Both the position numbers and the translations under genes were made by a program. From Pedobacter ghigonis (lineage in GTDB: Bacteria > Bacteroidota > Bacteroidia > Sphingobacteriales > Sphingobacteriaceae), in NCBI RefSeq assembly GCF_903166585.1, contig NZ_CAESCM010000001.1, positions 124,001-188,000 on the forward strand: a stretch of 64,000 nt of DNA, in the 5' to 3' direction. The notes under the pieces were generated by a model that had not been told where the DNA came from, did not search any database, and saw only the letters and a program-made list of their open reading frames with translations. This document shows, piece after piece, positions 38,486 to 47,621 of this stretch. The first letter of the stretch is position 1. Each line of letters starts with the position of its first letter.

Positions 38486-39373
38486 ATGAACAAATTTCAG
38501 GGTACTGGTGTAGCATTGGTTACACCTTTCAACACAGATGGATCAGTTGATTATAATGGTTTAAAAAACCTGATTAATCATTTGGTAGACGGAGGGATAG
38601 ATTACCTCGTTTCTTTAGGTACAACCGGCGAAACTGCCACTATGACCAAGGACGAGAAGAAGAAGGTGTGGGCCTATACTGCTGAAATTAACAATAACAG
38701 ACTACCTTTAGTTGCCGGAATAGGTGGTAACAACACTTTGGCAGTAGCCGAAGATATGAAAGCCTTCGATACAGCCGGTTACAGTGCCATTCTATCGGTT
38801 AGTCCATATTACAACAAACCTACACAAGAAGGTATTTACCAGCATTACAAATATCTGGCTGAAGTATCTCCTTTAGATTTGATTTTGTATAATGTTCCGG
38901 GGCGTACCATGAGCAACATGAGTCCGGAAACTACCTGCAGACTGGCACACGATTTTAAAAATATCATTGCTACTAAAGAAGCTTCGGGCAGTTTCGATCA
39001 GTTTAACCAGATTATGAGAGATAAACCAGCAGATTTCCTTTTAATCTCTGGTGATGATCCGATCACTTTACCTATGATTGCGCTTGGTGCATCAGGCATT
39101 ATTTCGGTAATCGGAAATGCTTTGCCTAAACAACTTTCTGATATGGTGAAACAATGTTTGGCAGGCGATTTTAAAGGTGCTACTCCAGCTCACTTAAACC
39201 TGATCGAGTTTACCCGTTTGGCTTTTGCTGAAGGCAATCCTGCAGGTATCAAAGCGGCACTAAAACATATCGGTATTTGTGGCGACACAGTTAGACTGCC
39301 ATTAATTAAAGCTTCTTCGCAACTTGAACAATTAATTGTGAAAGAAATTGAAAAATTAAGTGTTGTAGCTTAA
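38486..39373 (+). CDS. dapA: 4-hydroxy-tetrahydrodipicolinate synthase
   Basis: This 295-residue class I aldolase condenses pyruvate with aspartate semialdehyde, the first step toward diaminopimelate and lysine. GTTGETATMT binds the carboxylate, YNVPGRTMSNM contains the active-site Tyr, and the Schiff-base lysine is in IIATKEASGSF. It supplies the meso-DAP that MurE in this window is predicted to use. A weak inverted repeat (ATTGAATG...CATTCATTCAAT) precedes the gene; the terminator follows. Confidence 0.96.
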   Translation: MNKFQGTGVALVTPFNTDGSVDYNGLKNLINHLVDGGIDYLVSLGTTGETATMTKDEKKKVWAYTAEINNNRLPLVAGIGGNNTLAVAEDMKAFDTAGYSAILSVSPYYNKPTQEGIYQHYKYLAEVSPLDLILYNVPGRTMSNMSPETTCRLAHDFKNIIATKEASGSFDQFNQIMRDKPADFLLISGDDPITLPMIALGASGIISVIGNALPKQLSDMVKQCLAGDFKGATPAHLNLIEFTRLAFAEGNPAGIKAALKHIGICGDTVRLPLIKASSQLEQLIVKEIEKLSVVA

Positions 39374-39422
39374 AATAAATGGTGCCCGGAGGTTAAATAT
39401 TTGATTAATCGGGCTCACAATT

Positions 39423-39463
39423 AAAAAATCCCTTTGAATTACAGCTAATTCAAAGGGATTTTT
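39423..39463. terminator. Bidirectional terminator between dapA and the GNAT gene
   Basis: An 18-bp perfect stem (39424-39441 with 39446-39463) around CAGC, with A- and T-runs on both sides, ends the two converging genes. Confidence 0.93.
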
Positions 39464-39467
39464 CCTT

Positions 39468-39950
39468 TTAGACAATTAACATATTTCTTCGTTCCATGAG
39501 CAAATTATCCTGCCATATCCCGTTTATTTTACCAATCTTTTCGCGATAGCCCACAACCCTAAAGCCTGCCTTTTCGTGGATTTTCAGTACAGCTGCATTT
39601 TGTAAAAAAATCCCTGCCTGTAACATCCACACCCCTACTTTTTCGCTCTCCTTAATTAAGGTATCCAATAGTAAAAAACCAATGCCTTTATCTTTATGTT
39701 CCTGCTTTACGTAAACTTCTATTTCAGCTACACCTAGCCTATCATATTTAGCCGACACAGGCAACAAAGCAATCCAGCCTACAATTTCTTTATCCTTACA
39801 GGCCACAAACCTGCACACTTTACTATGTGAGGAGTCCCAGTCTTCCCAAGACATTTCGGGAGTTCTAAAACTTGCCATACCGGTTTCGATTCCTTGCTGA
39901 TAAATCGTACTTACCTCATCCCAATCAGCTGCACGCATTGCTCTTACCAT
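39468..39950 (-). CDS. GNAT N-acetyltransferase, phosphinothricin acetyltransferase-like
   Basis: A 160-residue acetyltransferase using acetyl-CoA. The Pat/Bar/YncA type is recognised by IYQQGIETGMASFRT near the start, AEIEVYVKQEHKDKGIGFLLL (acetyl-CoA loop) and LKIHEKAGFRVVGYREKIGK. Relatives acetylate amino acid analogues such as phosphinothricin or methionine sulfoximine. It is monocistronic; no resistance neighbour is present. Confidence 0.85.
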   Translation of the reverse strand: MVRAMRAADWDEVSTIYQQGIETGMASFRTPEMSWEDWDSSHSKVCRFVACKDKEIVGWIALLPVSAKYDRLGVAEIEVYVKQEHKDKGIGFLLLDTLIKESEKVGVWMLQAGIFLQNAAVLKIHEKAGFRVVGYREKIGKINGIWQDNLLMERRNMLIV

Positions 39951-40131
39951 AGCTTATATCAAATTTTCAAATCAAAAAAAATACCTAAATACCCTATAGT
40001 CTATCTTGTTTATACTACAAAAATACCAAAAACAGTACCTTTTATACATATTGAACAAAACAAGTTTGTCCTGTATTATAAATCAACACAAGTATATCCT
40101 AAAAAGTTGTCTAAAAGTGTATTTTCGTAAC

Positions 40132-40154
40132 AAAAACGTTAAGACAACGTTTTT
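40132..40154 (-). terminator. Terminator of the CRP-AraC regulator gene
   Basis: AAAAACGTT and AACGTTTTT form a stem overlapping the stop codon, with T-runs on the minus strand. Confidence 0.65.
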
Positions 40155-41127
40155 ATGGACAGCCGTTTTTGGCGTATTCGGCAGGACTCATTCCCACCAG
40201 CTTTTTAAAAGCATTGTAAAAAGCACTGCGAGATGAAAAGCCTGCACTGTAAGCCAACGCTTCTAAAGTGAAATTCTGAACGATTTCGGGATTACGAAGA
40301 CTGTCCTTGATCCAATTGATGCGATATTGATTAATGTAATCGATAAAAGTCTTATTGATATAACTATTGAGTACGATAGAGAGTTTATGGCTACTTAGGC
40401 CAATTTCCTTAGCTAATGACTGCAACCTGATTTCTTTATTCCTGAAAGATTGGTGTGTGTCCATATGGCCTCTCAACTTTTGTTCCCACGTTTCGAGTTC
40501 CTTGTTTCGCTCTTCCTGCACTGCAAAACTTTTTTTCACCCCTAAAAGTGTTGAAGGTTTTACATGAAGCAACGAAGCAATCAAGTCGGAAGGCAGACGA
40601 TCTAAATAACCGGGATTGGTTTCAGCAAAATACTGATAGCGTTCCTTAGCGTTACCTACACGGATAATATGCGCCCTTTGCTGGGCATGTTTATAATACC
40701 GCTCTAAAATTACCCTAAAGATATAATTCAGTTCGAAATGTTGCAGAAATAGTCGGTTAACTTCGCGGTTATGAATCGCCAGCAGATCGGTATCTTCTAC
40801 AGCAATAGCATGTTCTTGTGAATGAACGAGCCCGTGCAGCCCAGATATTGAACTCACAAATTCATTTTCGATGGATATGTAGGTTGTAATCTTTTGTTTT
40901 TTATGCGTAGTACAACCCATTAAGGCACCTTTTTTAATAAAATAGATGTATTCGCATACTTCATTTTCATTAAAAAGAATTTGATCTTTCTTTATACTGA
41001 GTTCCAGGATATGCTGCTCAAACTCTCTAACAAGCTCTTTACTAACGGGATACACAACAGACATAATCCCAAGTAGGCGATTAATGTCTTCTTTATTTGA
41101 ACGATTGTATTTTAAATTTCCCGACAT
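40153..41127 (-). CDS. Fusion regulator: Crp-type sensor plus AraC DNA-binding domain
   Basis: This 324-residue protein has a cyclic-nucleotide-binding beta-roll (~40-135, KKDQILFNENEVCEYIYFIKKG) and a Crp-like helical region (~165-205, NAKERYQYFAETNPGYLDRL, then LIASLLHVKPSTLLGVKK). A full AraC helix-turn-helix pair follows (~225-320, LQSLAKEIGLSSHKLSIVLN and ALAYSAGFSSRSAFYNAFKK). It therefore keeps a decayed Crp winged helix and adds an AraC domain. Most AraC sensors are cupins, so this pairing is uncommon. Ligand and targets are unknown. It stands alone. Confidence 0.85.
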   Translation of the reverse strand: MSGNLKYNRSNKEDINRLLGIMSVVYPVSKELVREFEQHILELSIKKDQILFNENEVCEYIYFIKKGALMGCTTHKKQKITTYISIENEFVSSISGLHGLVHSQEHAIAVEDTDLLAIHNREVNRLFLQHFELNYIFRVILERYYKHAQQRAHIIRVGNAKERYQYFAETNPGYLDRLPSDLIASLLHVKPSTLLGVKKSFAVQEERNKELETWEQKLRGHMDTHQSFRNKEIRLQSLAKEIGLSSHKLSIVLNSYINKTFIDYINQYRINWIKDSLRNPEIVQNFTLEALAYSAGFSSRSAFYNAFKKLVGMSPAEYAKNGCP

Positions 41128-41505
41128 TATATCCTAAATTACTTGCGCTTATCTATCTTCAGCCCATTGCTCACAACAAAAAAATATTGATTAGATTTCT
41201 ACCTCAGCATGTTATTTAATTAACACAGGAGTAATTTTTTAAATAAATACCTGGTATTCAGGGCAAAAATGAGGAGCAGCCAAGTCTTTACACCATAAAT
41301 GGTCAACTTGTAAAGAAATTTTAATGCTAACAAAAATAGAAAACAAATAAGACTTATCGGCAGAATAGCATAATGCTTATTAAATCATCTTATTATTTTT
41401 ACAAAGCGGAAAGAAACAGGAATATAATTTAGTGTACCAGTGGCACTTAAAGAACAAAGGCCCCTGAAAATTTCAAGAGACCTTTGTTTAAATATTTTCG
41501 ATGGC
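41128..41505. other. Intergenic region between the fusion regulator and histone-like gene
   Basis: AT-rich DNA without an ORF or tRNA. The only structure is the terminator of the histone-like gene at 41453-41489 (AACAAAGG paired with CCTTTGTT). Confidence 0.5.
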
Positions 41506-41682
41506 TTAGGCTTTGTTCTTGGTATCCTGTACCTCTAAACGAATGGCCTGGGCTAGGTTTTTTAAATCTTGCATACCTTTACGTACGCGGGTTCCAGCTG
41601 CGCTGTTGCCTTTGTTATAAAACTTGTCTGCATCAGCTTCTAAAGCTGCCACTAAACTTTTCACTTCTTCAAATTTTTTCAT
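41506..41682 (-). CDS. Histone H1-like small protein
   Basis: The 58-residue basic protein begins MKKFEEVKSLVAALEADADK and contains GNSAAGTRVRKGMQDLKNLA, the pattern of the histone H1-like (Hc1-type) proteins found across Bacteroidota. It is presumably an abundant nucleoid protein binding DNA through its Lys/Arg residues. A terminator follows its stop. Confidence 0.8.
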   Translation of the reverse strand: MKKFEEVKSLVAALEADADKFYNKGNSAAGTRVRKGMQDLKNLAQAIRLEVQDTKNKA

Positions 41683-42197
41683 TTTTTTATGGCTCCTATA
41701 ATTTTAAAGGTTTGATTTTTAATTATCTAACTCTAATTTAAACGGTTTAGTGTAATAAAAAAACTTTTAATGTGATAAAAAACGGCCTTTAAAGGGCTTT
41801 TTTTTCCACATCAACGATAATTATAAACATATATAATACAAAAAAAAGCAGTCAAGCATTTGTTTATCAATTAAATACAAACCAAAACGTCAATAAAACG
41901 CTTGAAAAAGGCTTAAAACGCCTATATGTAATTTTATTTATACACATACCGCAGTCATGAATTGTCCTGCAAGCGAAAAATTAAACTACAAAATTGCCTG
42001 AAATTGAAAAGGCTCTTAATAAACAACCAATGGTTCAATAAGTAATGAGCAAAAACCTGGAAAATCCGTGAATAATAATCTTTGAGCCATTGAACGAATG
42101 AACCAGTTAACAAATGAACAAATGGTTAACAATTAATTAAAGAATGTAACGTAAATTGCAACTATCGCCCACAAAAATTCATAAAATATTTAAAGCT
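41683..42197. other. Long intergenic region between the histone-like and hydrolase genes
   Basis: Very AT-rich. Nothing gene-like was seen on either strand. An octamer-periodic tract lies at 42090-42129 (TTGAACGA, ATGAACCA, GTTAACAA, ATGAACAA). The start region of the hydrolase contains a TTG-initiated extension (from 42156) that is not needed. Confidence 0.5.
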
Positions 42198-43013
42198 ATG
42201 AGTACAATTAAAGTAAAAGACGGCACCGAAATCTATTATAAAGATTGGGGTACAGGACAACCTATCGTATTCCATCACGGATGGCCCTTATCGGGTGATG
42301 ACTGGGATACGCAAATGATGTTTTTTGTTAACCAGGGTTACCGCGTAATTGCGCACGATCGCCGTGGACATGGCCGTTCGAGCCAGGCTTCAGTAGGGCA
42401 TAACATAGAAACCTATGCTGCTGATGTTGCCGAATTAACCGCTGCGTTAGATTTAAAAGATGCAATACATATTGGCCACTCTACCGGTGGTGGCGAAGTA
42501 GCCAAATATGTGGCCAAAAATGGCGATCGCGTTGCAAAAGCGGTATTAATTAGCGCTATAACGCCAGTTATGATCCAAAGCGAGCAAAACCCTGAAGGCG
42601 TGCCTTTAGCTGTTTTTGATGAAATACGCCAGGGAACAGGTTTTAACAGGGCACAATATTATCATGATTTTACAGATGCATTTTACGGTTACAACCGCGA
42701 AGGTTCAAAATCAAGTGCGGGCGTTAAAAACAACTGGTGGCGCCAAGGCATGGCAGGCGCTGTTAAAGCACATTACGAAGGCATTAAAGCTTTTTCTGAA
42801 ACCGATTTAACCGAAGACCTAAAAAGCATAAAAGTACCGGTATTGGTGCTACATGGCGAAGATGACCAGATTGTACCTTTTCATCAGGCTCCCAAAACAG
42901 TAGCTCTATTGCAAAACGGCAAACTGATTGCTTACCCGGGTTTTCCGCATGGTATGCCAACTACTGAAGCTGAAACTATTAATAAAGATATTTTGGATTT
43001 TATTAAGTCTTAG
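42198..43013 (+). CDS. Alpha/beta hydrolase, non-heme chloroperoxidase/arylesterase-like
   Basis: The enzyme (271 residues from the ATG at 42198) is of the size usual for cofactor-free haloperoxidase/esterases. The catalytic serine is in IGHSTGGGE, the aspartate in HGEDDQIVPF, and the histidine in YPGFPHGMP. HHGWPLSGDDWD is the oxyanion region, and HDRRGHGRSS follows. It acts in the cytoplasm; the natural substrate is unknown. It is transcribed alone and ends in a bidirectional terminator. Confidence 0.88.
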   Translation: MSTIKVKDGTEIYYKDWGTGQPIVFHHGWPLSGDDWDTQMMFFVNQGYRVIAHDRRGHGRSSQASVGHNIETYAADVAELTAALDLKDAIHIGHSTGGGEVAKYVAKNGDRVAKAVLISAITPVMIQSEQNPEGVPLAVFDEIRQGTGFNRAQYYHDFTDAFYGYNREGSKSSAGVKNNWWRQGMAGAVKAHYEGIKAFSETDLTEDLKSIKVPVLVLHGEDDQIVPFHQAPKTVALLQNGKLIAYPGFPHGMPTTEAETINKDILDFIKS

Positions 43014-43028
43014 AGAAGTCTTAAACGC

Positions 43029-43065
43029 AAAAAACCGGTTATTGATTAAATAACCGGTTTTTTTT
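43029..43065. terminator. Bidirectional terminator after the hydrolase
   Basis: AAAAAACCGGTTATT pairs with AATAACCGGTTTTTT, between two converging genes. Confidence 0.92.
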
Positions 43066-43079
43066 ATTTTAATTGCCGC

Positions 43080-44321
43080 TTATGCAGTGGCAAATTGGTT
43101 TTCTTTATAATAACCGCTTTCTAGTTTCTCTGCTACTTCACTAAATGCATCTAAAGTACGCTGAACATCTTCTAAAGTATGTACGGCAGTAGGAATTAAA
43201 CGCAACTCGATCATTCCTTTCGGGATTACCGGATACACTACGATTGAACAGAAAATGCTATAATTTTCACGTAAATCGTAAGTGATTGCTGTGGCATCTG
43301 TTAGCTCTCCTTTTAAGAATACCGGAGTTACCACTGAATCGGTAACACCTAAATCAAAACCACGCTCACGCAGACCTTTTTGCAGGGTCATGGCGATTTC
43401 CCAAAGCTTATCTTTTAATTCCGGTTTGCTTTTTAACAGTTCTAAACGTTTTAACAAACCGATAACCATTGGCATTGGTAATGCCTTCGCAAAAGTCTGA
43501 GAACGCATATTATACCTTAAGAAATTGGTAATCTGTTCTGTAGAAGCTACAAATGCACCTATACCGGCCATAGATTTGGCAAAAGTACCGAAATATACAT
43601 CAATACCTTCTATGCAATCCTGAGCTTCGTGTGTACCTGCACCAGTTTTACCCATGGTACCAAAACCATGTGCATCATCAACCAGGATACGGAAATTAAA
43701 ATCTTTTTTAAGGTCTACAATTTCTTTTAATTTACCTTGTGCACCACTCATTCCGAAAACCCCTTCGGTAATTAAAAGAATACCACCGCCAGTTTCTTCA
43801 ACCAATTTGGTAGCACGCTCTAATTGTTTACGGGCACTCTCAATATCGTTGTGTTTGTATACGAAACGTTTACCCATGTGCAAACGTAAACCATCTACAA
43901 TACAAGCGTGCGATTCGGCATCGTACACTACAACATCATTTCTATCTACAAGAGTATCGATAATAGATACCATTCCCTGGTAACCATAGTTTAATAAAAA
44001 TGCATCGGGTTTACCAACAAATGCTGCAAGTTCCTGTTCTAACTGCTCGTGATAGTTTGAGTTACCGCTCATCATACGGGCACCCATTGGGTAGGCCATA
44101 CCAAATTTTGCTGCAGCCTCTTCATCTGCTTTTCTAACTTCGGGGTGATTGGCTAAACCTAAATAGTTATTTAAACTCCAAACCAAGTGCTCTTTTCCAC
44201 GGAACTGCATGTGTGGTGCAATTTCTCCCTCTAATTTTGGAAATGAGAAATACCCATGAGACCATTTCTGGTGTTGACCAAGCGGGCCCATGTGCTTTGC
44301 TATTTTATCAAATATATCCAA
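43080..44321 (-). CDS. Alpha-oxoamine synthase (KBL/BioF/SPT-type PLP enzyme)
   Basis: This 413-residue PLP enzyme condenses an acyl thioester with an amino acid. SLNNYLGLANHPEV, NYGYQGMVSI, DAESHACIVDG and DDAHGFGTMGKTG fit the fold; the PLP lysine is in GTFAKSMAGIGAF. Relatives include 2-amino-3-ketobutyrate ligase, 8-amino-7-oxononanoate synthase, serine palmitoyltransferase and the cysteate acyltransferase of sulfonolipid synthesis. The last two suit Bacteroidota envelope lipids. Specificity cannot be assigned here. It is monocistronic. Confidence 0.85.
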   Translation of the reverse strand: MDIFDKIAKHMGPLGQHQKWSHGYFSFPKLEGEIAPHMQFRGKEHLVWSLNNYLGLANHPEVRKADEEAAAKFGMAYPMGARMMSGNSNYHEQLEQELAAFVGKPDAFLLNYGYQGMVSIIDTLVDRNDVVVYDAESHACIVDGLRLHMGKRFVYKHNDIESARKQLERATKLVEETGGGILLITEGVFGMSGAQGKLKEIVDLKKDFNFRILVDDAHGFGTMGKTGAGTHEAQDCIEGIDVYFGTFAKSMAGIGAFVASTEQITNFLRYNMRSQTFAKALPMPMVIGLLKRLELLKSKPELKDKLWEIAMTLQKGLRERGFDLGVTDSVVTPVFLKGELTDATAITYDLRENYSIFCSIVVYPVIPKGMIELRLIPTAVHTLEDVQRTLDAFSEVAEKLESGYYKENQFATA

Positions 44322-44441
44322 TGTATTATCTGTTTTTTTATAATAAAAATTTTGCGAATTTAAGCTTTATTCAGCTTAAAATCAACCGTATTCATCCACT
44401 GATTGTCAATTAACTTTTTCAACGTACCAATTTTATGCCAA

Positions 44442-44471
44442 AAAAGCCCCGGTTTATATTTCGGGGCTTTT
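44442..44471 (-). terminator. Terminator closing the dcw cluster
   Basis: AAAAGCCCCG and CGGGGCTTTT flank a 10-nt loop 20 bp after the ftsZ stop, with T-runs on both strands. Confidence 0.9.
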
Positions 44472-44492
44472 AAAGGTATTATTTGGGTCGAT

Positions 44493-46127
44493 TTAGTCAA
44501 CGTTATCGTGCAGAAAAGAGTTGTTAGGTCTGATTTCTGTACCTCCATCCTGATCGTTGCTTAGCGTAAAACGGCTAACCTGTGACTCTGATGAATGCTG
44601 AACTTGCTGTAACTGCATTTGTTTGCGTTTGTAAGCAGGTTCGTTTTCCAGCTCCTGTAAACCATTTGTAGTGCGCAATTTCATGCTTAAATCTTTTAAA
44701 CGTAAAATACGTTCTTTCGATTTTTTCAATTGCTCTTCCATTGATTCGTCGTTCTTATCATCATCTAAACCAACAACCGGCATTTCGGGTTCTGGTTCAG
44801 GTACATGCATTTGAGCAACTTCTGCAACTGGTGTTTCAAAAACGAAATTGGTTTCTGCCAGTTTCACTTCAAATTCAAAGCCTGTTTCCTGAGTTTCCTC
44901 AATGGCGTGCGGCTCTTCCTCAATCAATGTATGGCGAACCACATTGTTTTCTGGTTCCTGAACTTTCTGAGGTTCAGTTTTATTGAACATACCACCAAAC
45001 AGATCCACTTGCGAAATCTCTTCCTTAGCCTTTAAAACAGGCTCATAAGAAGGAGCTGCTTTAGGCTGGATAAAAGAATTTACTGGTTCAACGGGACGAA
45101 CTAGCGGAGCTTCTTCTGGTGTTAAAAGTGATATTTTCTTTTTATTTTTTTCTTCGTGTACGCGTTCTTCTGAAGTTTGGAAACCTGTAGCAATAATGGT
45201 AACAGAAAGTTTATCGCTCAAAGATTCGTCGGTACAGTTACCCCAGATTAAATCGGCAGATAAACCCGCTTTTTCCTGAATGTAATCAGTAATGATCGAC
45301 ACTTCATCCATGGTTACCTCACGCAAACCTGAACTGATATTCAACAAGATGTAACGGGCGCCTTCAATTTCATTGTCTTTCAACAATGGAGAAGCCAAAG
45401 CACCTTCAACGGCCTGTAATGCACGATCTTCGCCCTCGGCAGCAAAGCTACCCATAATGGCTACACCGCTATCTTTCATTACAGTACGCACATCTTTAAA
45501 ATCCACGTTGATATAACCTGGTACAGTAATGATTTCGGCGATACCTTTTGCAGCGGTGGTTAAGATATCATCGGCCTGACCGAAAGCTGAGCCTAAGGTT
45601 AAGTTTCCGAAAATCTCACGCAGGCGGTCGTTAGAAATTACGAGATAAGAATCTACGTATTTTTTCAGTTCTTCCATCCCCTCGTCGGCCTGTAACCTAC
45701 GTCTTTTCCCTTCGAAAGAAAAAGGCGTGGTAATAATGGCCACGGTTAAAATATCAAGTTCTTTTGCAGCTTTTGCGATAATTGGCGAAGCACCTGTTCC
45801 GGTACCACCACCCATTCCTGCCGTAATAAAAAGCATTTTAGTGGTACTACCCAACATTGCCTTAATATCATCTATATTTTCTATTGCCGAGTTTTTACCA
45901 ACCTCAGGAATAGAACCAGCACCCATTCCTTCGGTTAAACTTGCACCTAATTGTACCTTGTTAGGTATAGGGCTAGATTCCAAAGCCTGGGCATCTGTAT
46001 TACAAATAATAAAATCCACACCAGTAATACCCGACAGGTACATATGGTTCACCGCGTTGCCGCCACCGCCTCCAACACCAATTACCTTGATGATTGAAGA
46101 CTTATCTTTTAACATTTCGAACTGCAT
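44493..46127 (-). CDS. ftsZ: Cell division protein FtsZ
   Basis: The tubulin-like GTPase forms the division ring. The N-terminal GTPase core (~10-320) contains GVGGGGGNAVNHM, the GTP loop GGGTGTGASP, and the T7 loop region NVDFKDVRTVM. A long disordered acidic linker (~335-520) follows, then a C-terminal peptide ending NSFLHDNVD for FtsA binding. From the ATG at 46127 it has 544 residues. A TTG at 46178 would add 17 residues and is less likely. It is the last gene of the cluster. Confidence 0.95.
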   Translation of the reverse strand: MQFEMLKDKSSIIKVIGVGGGGGNAVNHMYLSGITGVDFIICNTDAQALESSPIPNKVQLGASLTEGMGAGSIPEVGKNSAIENIDDIKAMLGSTTKMLFITAGMGGGTGTGASPIIAKAAKELDILTVAIITTPFSFEGKRRRLQADEGMEELKKYVDSYLVISNDRLREIFGNLTLGSAFGQADDILTTAAKGIAEIITVPGYINVDFKDVRTVMKDSGVAIMGSFAAEGEDRALQAVEGALASPLLKDNEIEGARYILLNISSGLREVTMDEVSIITDYIQEKAGLSADLIWGNCTDESLSDKLSVTIIATGFQTSEERVHEEKNKKKISLLTPEEAPLVRPVEPVNSFIQPKAAPSYEPVLKAKEEISQVDLFGGMFNKTEPQKVQEPENNVVRHTLIEEEPHAIEETQETGFEFEVKLAETNFVFETPVAEVAQMHVPEPEPEMPVVGLDDDKNDESMEEQLKKSKERILRLKDLSMKLRTTNGLQELENEPAYKRKQMQLQQVQHSSESQVSRFTLSNDQDGGTEIRPNNSFLHDNVD

Positions 46128-46257
46128 ATCTTTATGAATCAGTTGTTTAAAAATTTTTAAATTCTGTTCATTACTCAATGTAATATTAACACTTTTTCAA
46201 CAGACGTTTTCCACAAGTGTTAAGAATGTGGAAAACTCTTTCTTTGTTGAAAAATAA

Positions 46258-47616
46258 TTAGCTTTTCAAGTAATCTTCATCGCTCACATTCATATCATCC
46301 TGAATGAAAGTTCTTGTTTTTGCCAATAATTTATCGAATAAACCTGGTCCGCGTTTTTCTTTTTCCTTAGCTGCTTTTGGTTTCTCAACAAAAACGCCAG
46401 GCTGTTTCATTTCTTCAATCAGCTCTTCTGCTTTCTGAATTCCTTTAATCAACAAACCAACACTGGTTGCATACATCGGGCTCTTTAAGTCGTCATAGAT
46501 GGCTTTAGGCATATCTTCGTATTTAGATAAGTGCTCGTTAGGATAACCAATGCGGCAATCTAAACCGGTTACATATTCAACAGCTTGAGATAAGTGTTTC
46601 AGCAAAGCACCACCACCGGTAATAACAATACCACCGATCAGTTTTTTCTCATAACCCGAAGATTTGATCTCGTAATACACGTGCTCAATAATCTCTTCCA
46701 TACGGGCCTGAATAACATAGGCCAGGTTTTTAACTGAAATTTCTTTTGGTTCGCGGCCACGTAAACCCGGAACGCAAATGATTTCATTTTCTTTATTCTC
46801 TTCAGCCAATGCAGAACCGAAACGCGTTTTTAACAACTCAGCCTGGTTGCGCATCACCGAACAGCCTTCTCTGATATCCTCGGTAACACTATTACCTCCA
46901 AATGGAATAACCGCTGTGTGACGGATAATACCTTCGTGGAAAATAGCGATATCGGTTGTACCACCACCAATATCAACCAGGGCAATACCAGCTTCTTTTT
47001 CTTCCTCGCTCAACACCGATTCAGACGAAGCCAATGGCTCAAGAATTAAATCCTGAGTTTGCAGCCCTGCATTGTTTACACATTTAATGATATTTTTTAC
47101 TGCGGTAACCTGACCTGAGATGATGTGGAAGTTGGCTTCCAAACGTACTCCTGCCATACCAATCGGATCTTTGATACCCGGCTCGTTATCGATGGTAAAT
47201 TCTTGCGGCAATACATGGATGATCTCCTCACCCGGAGGCATTACCAGCTTAAACATATCATCAATCAGCTTGTCGATATCTTTTTTGCCGATTTCGTTGT
47301 TTAATTCTCTTCTTGTTAAAATTCCTCGGTGCTGTAAGCTCTTAATGTGCTGACCAGCAATACCCACATTTACCACCTGTATTTCTACATTAGATTGTCC
47401 GCTTGCTACTTCAACTGCTTGAGCAATGCCCTGTACGGTTTTTTGGATATTAGAAACTACCCCACGTGTTACTCCTGCCGATTCTGCTTTTCCAATACCT
47501 AAGATCTCTATCTTACCGTGCTGTGTTCTACGACCAACGATAACACAAATTTTTGTAGTACCGATATCCAATCCTACTACAATGGGCGACTGACTGGTAA
47601 ATTTTGCCTTGTCCAT
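46258..47616 (-). CDS. ftsA: Cell division protein FtsA
   Basis: This 452-residue actin-like ATPase tethers FtsZ to the membrane. GLDIGTTKICVIVG is the phosphate-1 loop, LVDIGGGTTDIAIF phosphate-2, and VITGGGALLKHL the adenosine motif. The 1C domain lies between. The C-terminal part (KAAKEKEKRGPGLFDKLLAK) forms a basic amphipathic helix. It starts 5 bp after ftsQ; a 130-bp gap precedes ftsZ. Confidence 0.96.
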   Translation of the reverse strand: MDKAKFTSQSPIVVGLDIGTTKICVIVGRRTQHGKIEILGIGKAESAGVTRGVVSNIQKTVQGIAQAVEVASGQSNVEIQVVNVGIAGQHIKSLQHRGILTRRELNNEIGKKDIDKLIDDMFKLVMPPGEEIIHVLPQEFTIDNEPGIKDPIGMAGVRLEANFHIISGQVTAVKNIIKCVNNAGLQTQDLILEPLASSESVLSEEEKEAGIALVDIGGGTTDIAIFHEGIIRHTAVIPFGGNSVTEDIREGCSVMRNQAELLKTRFGSALAEENKENEIICVPGLRGREPKEISVKNLAYVIQARMEEIIEHVYYEIKSSGYEKKLIGGIVITGGGALLKHLSQAVEYVTGLDCRIGYPNEHLSKYEDMPKAIYDDLKSPMYATSVGLLIKGIQKAEELIEEMKQPGVFVEKPKAAKEKEKRGPGLFDKLLAKTRTFIQDDMNVSDEDYLKS

Positions 47617-47621
47617 ATTCG

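Noticed and set aside
40106..40112. GTGTATTTTCGTAAC as another operator copy
   Set aside because: The second half (TACAC) is missing and the site lies downstream of two convergent genes.
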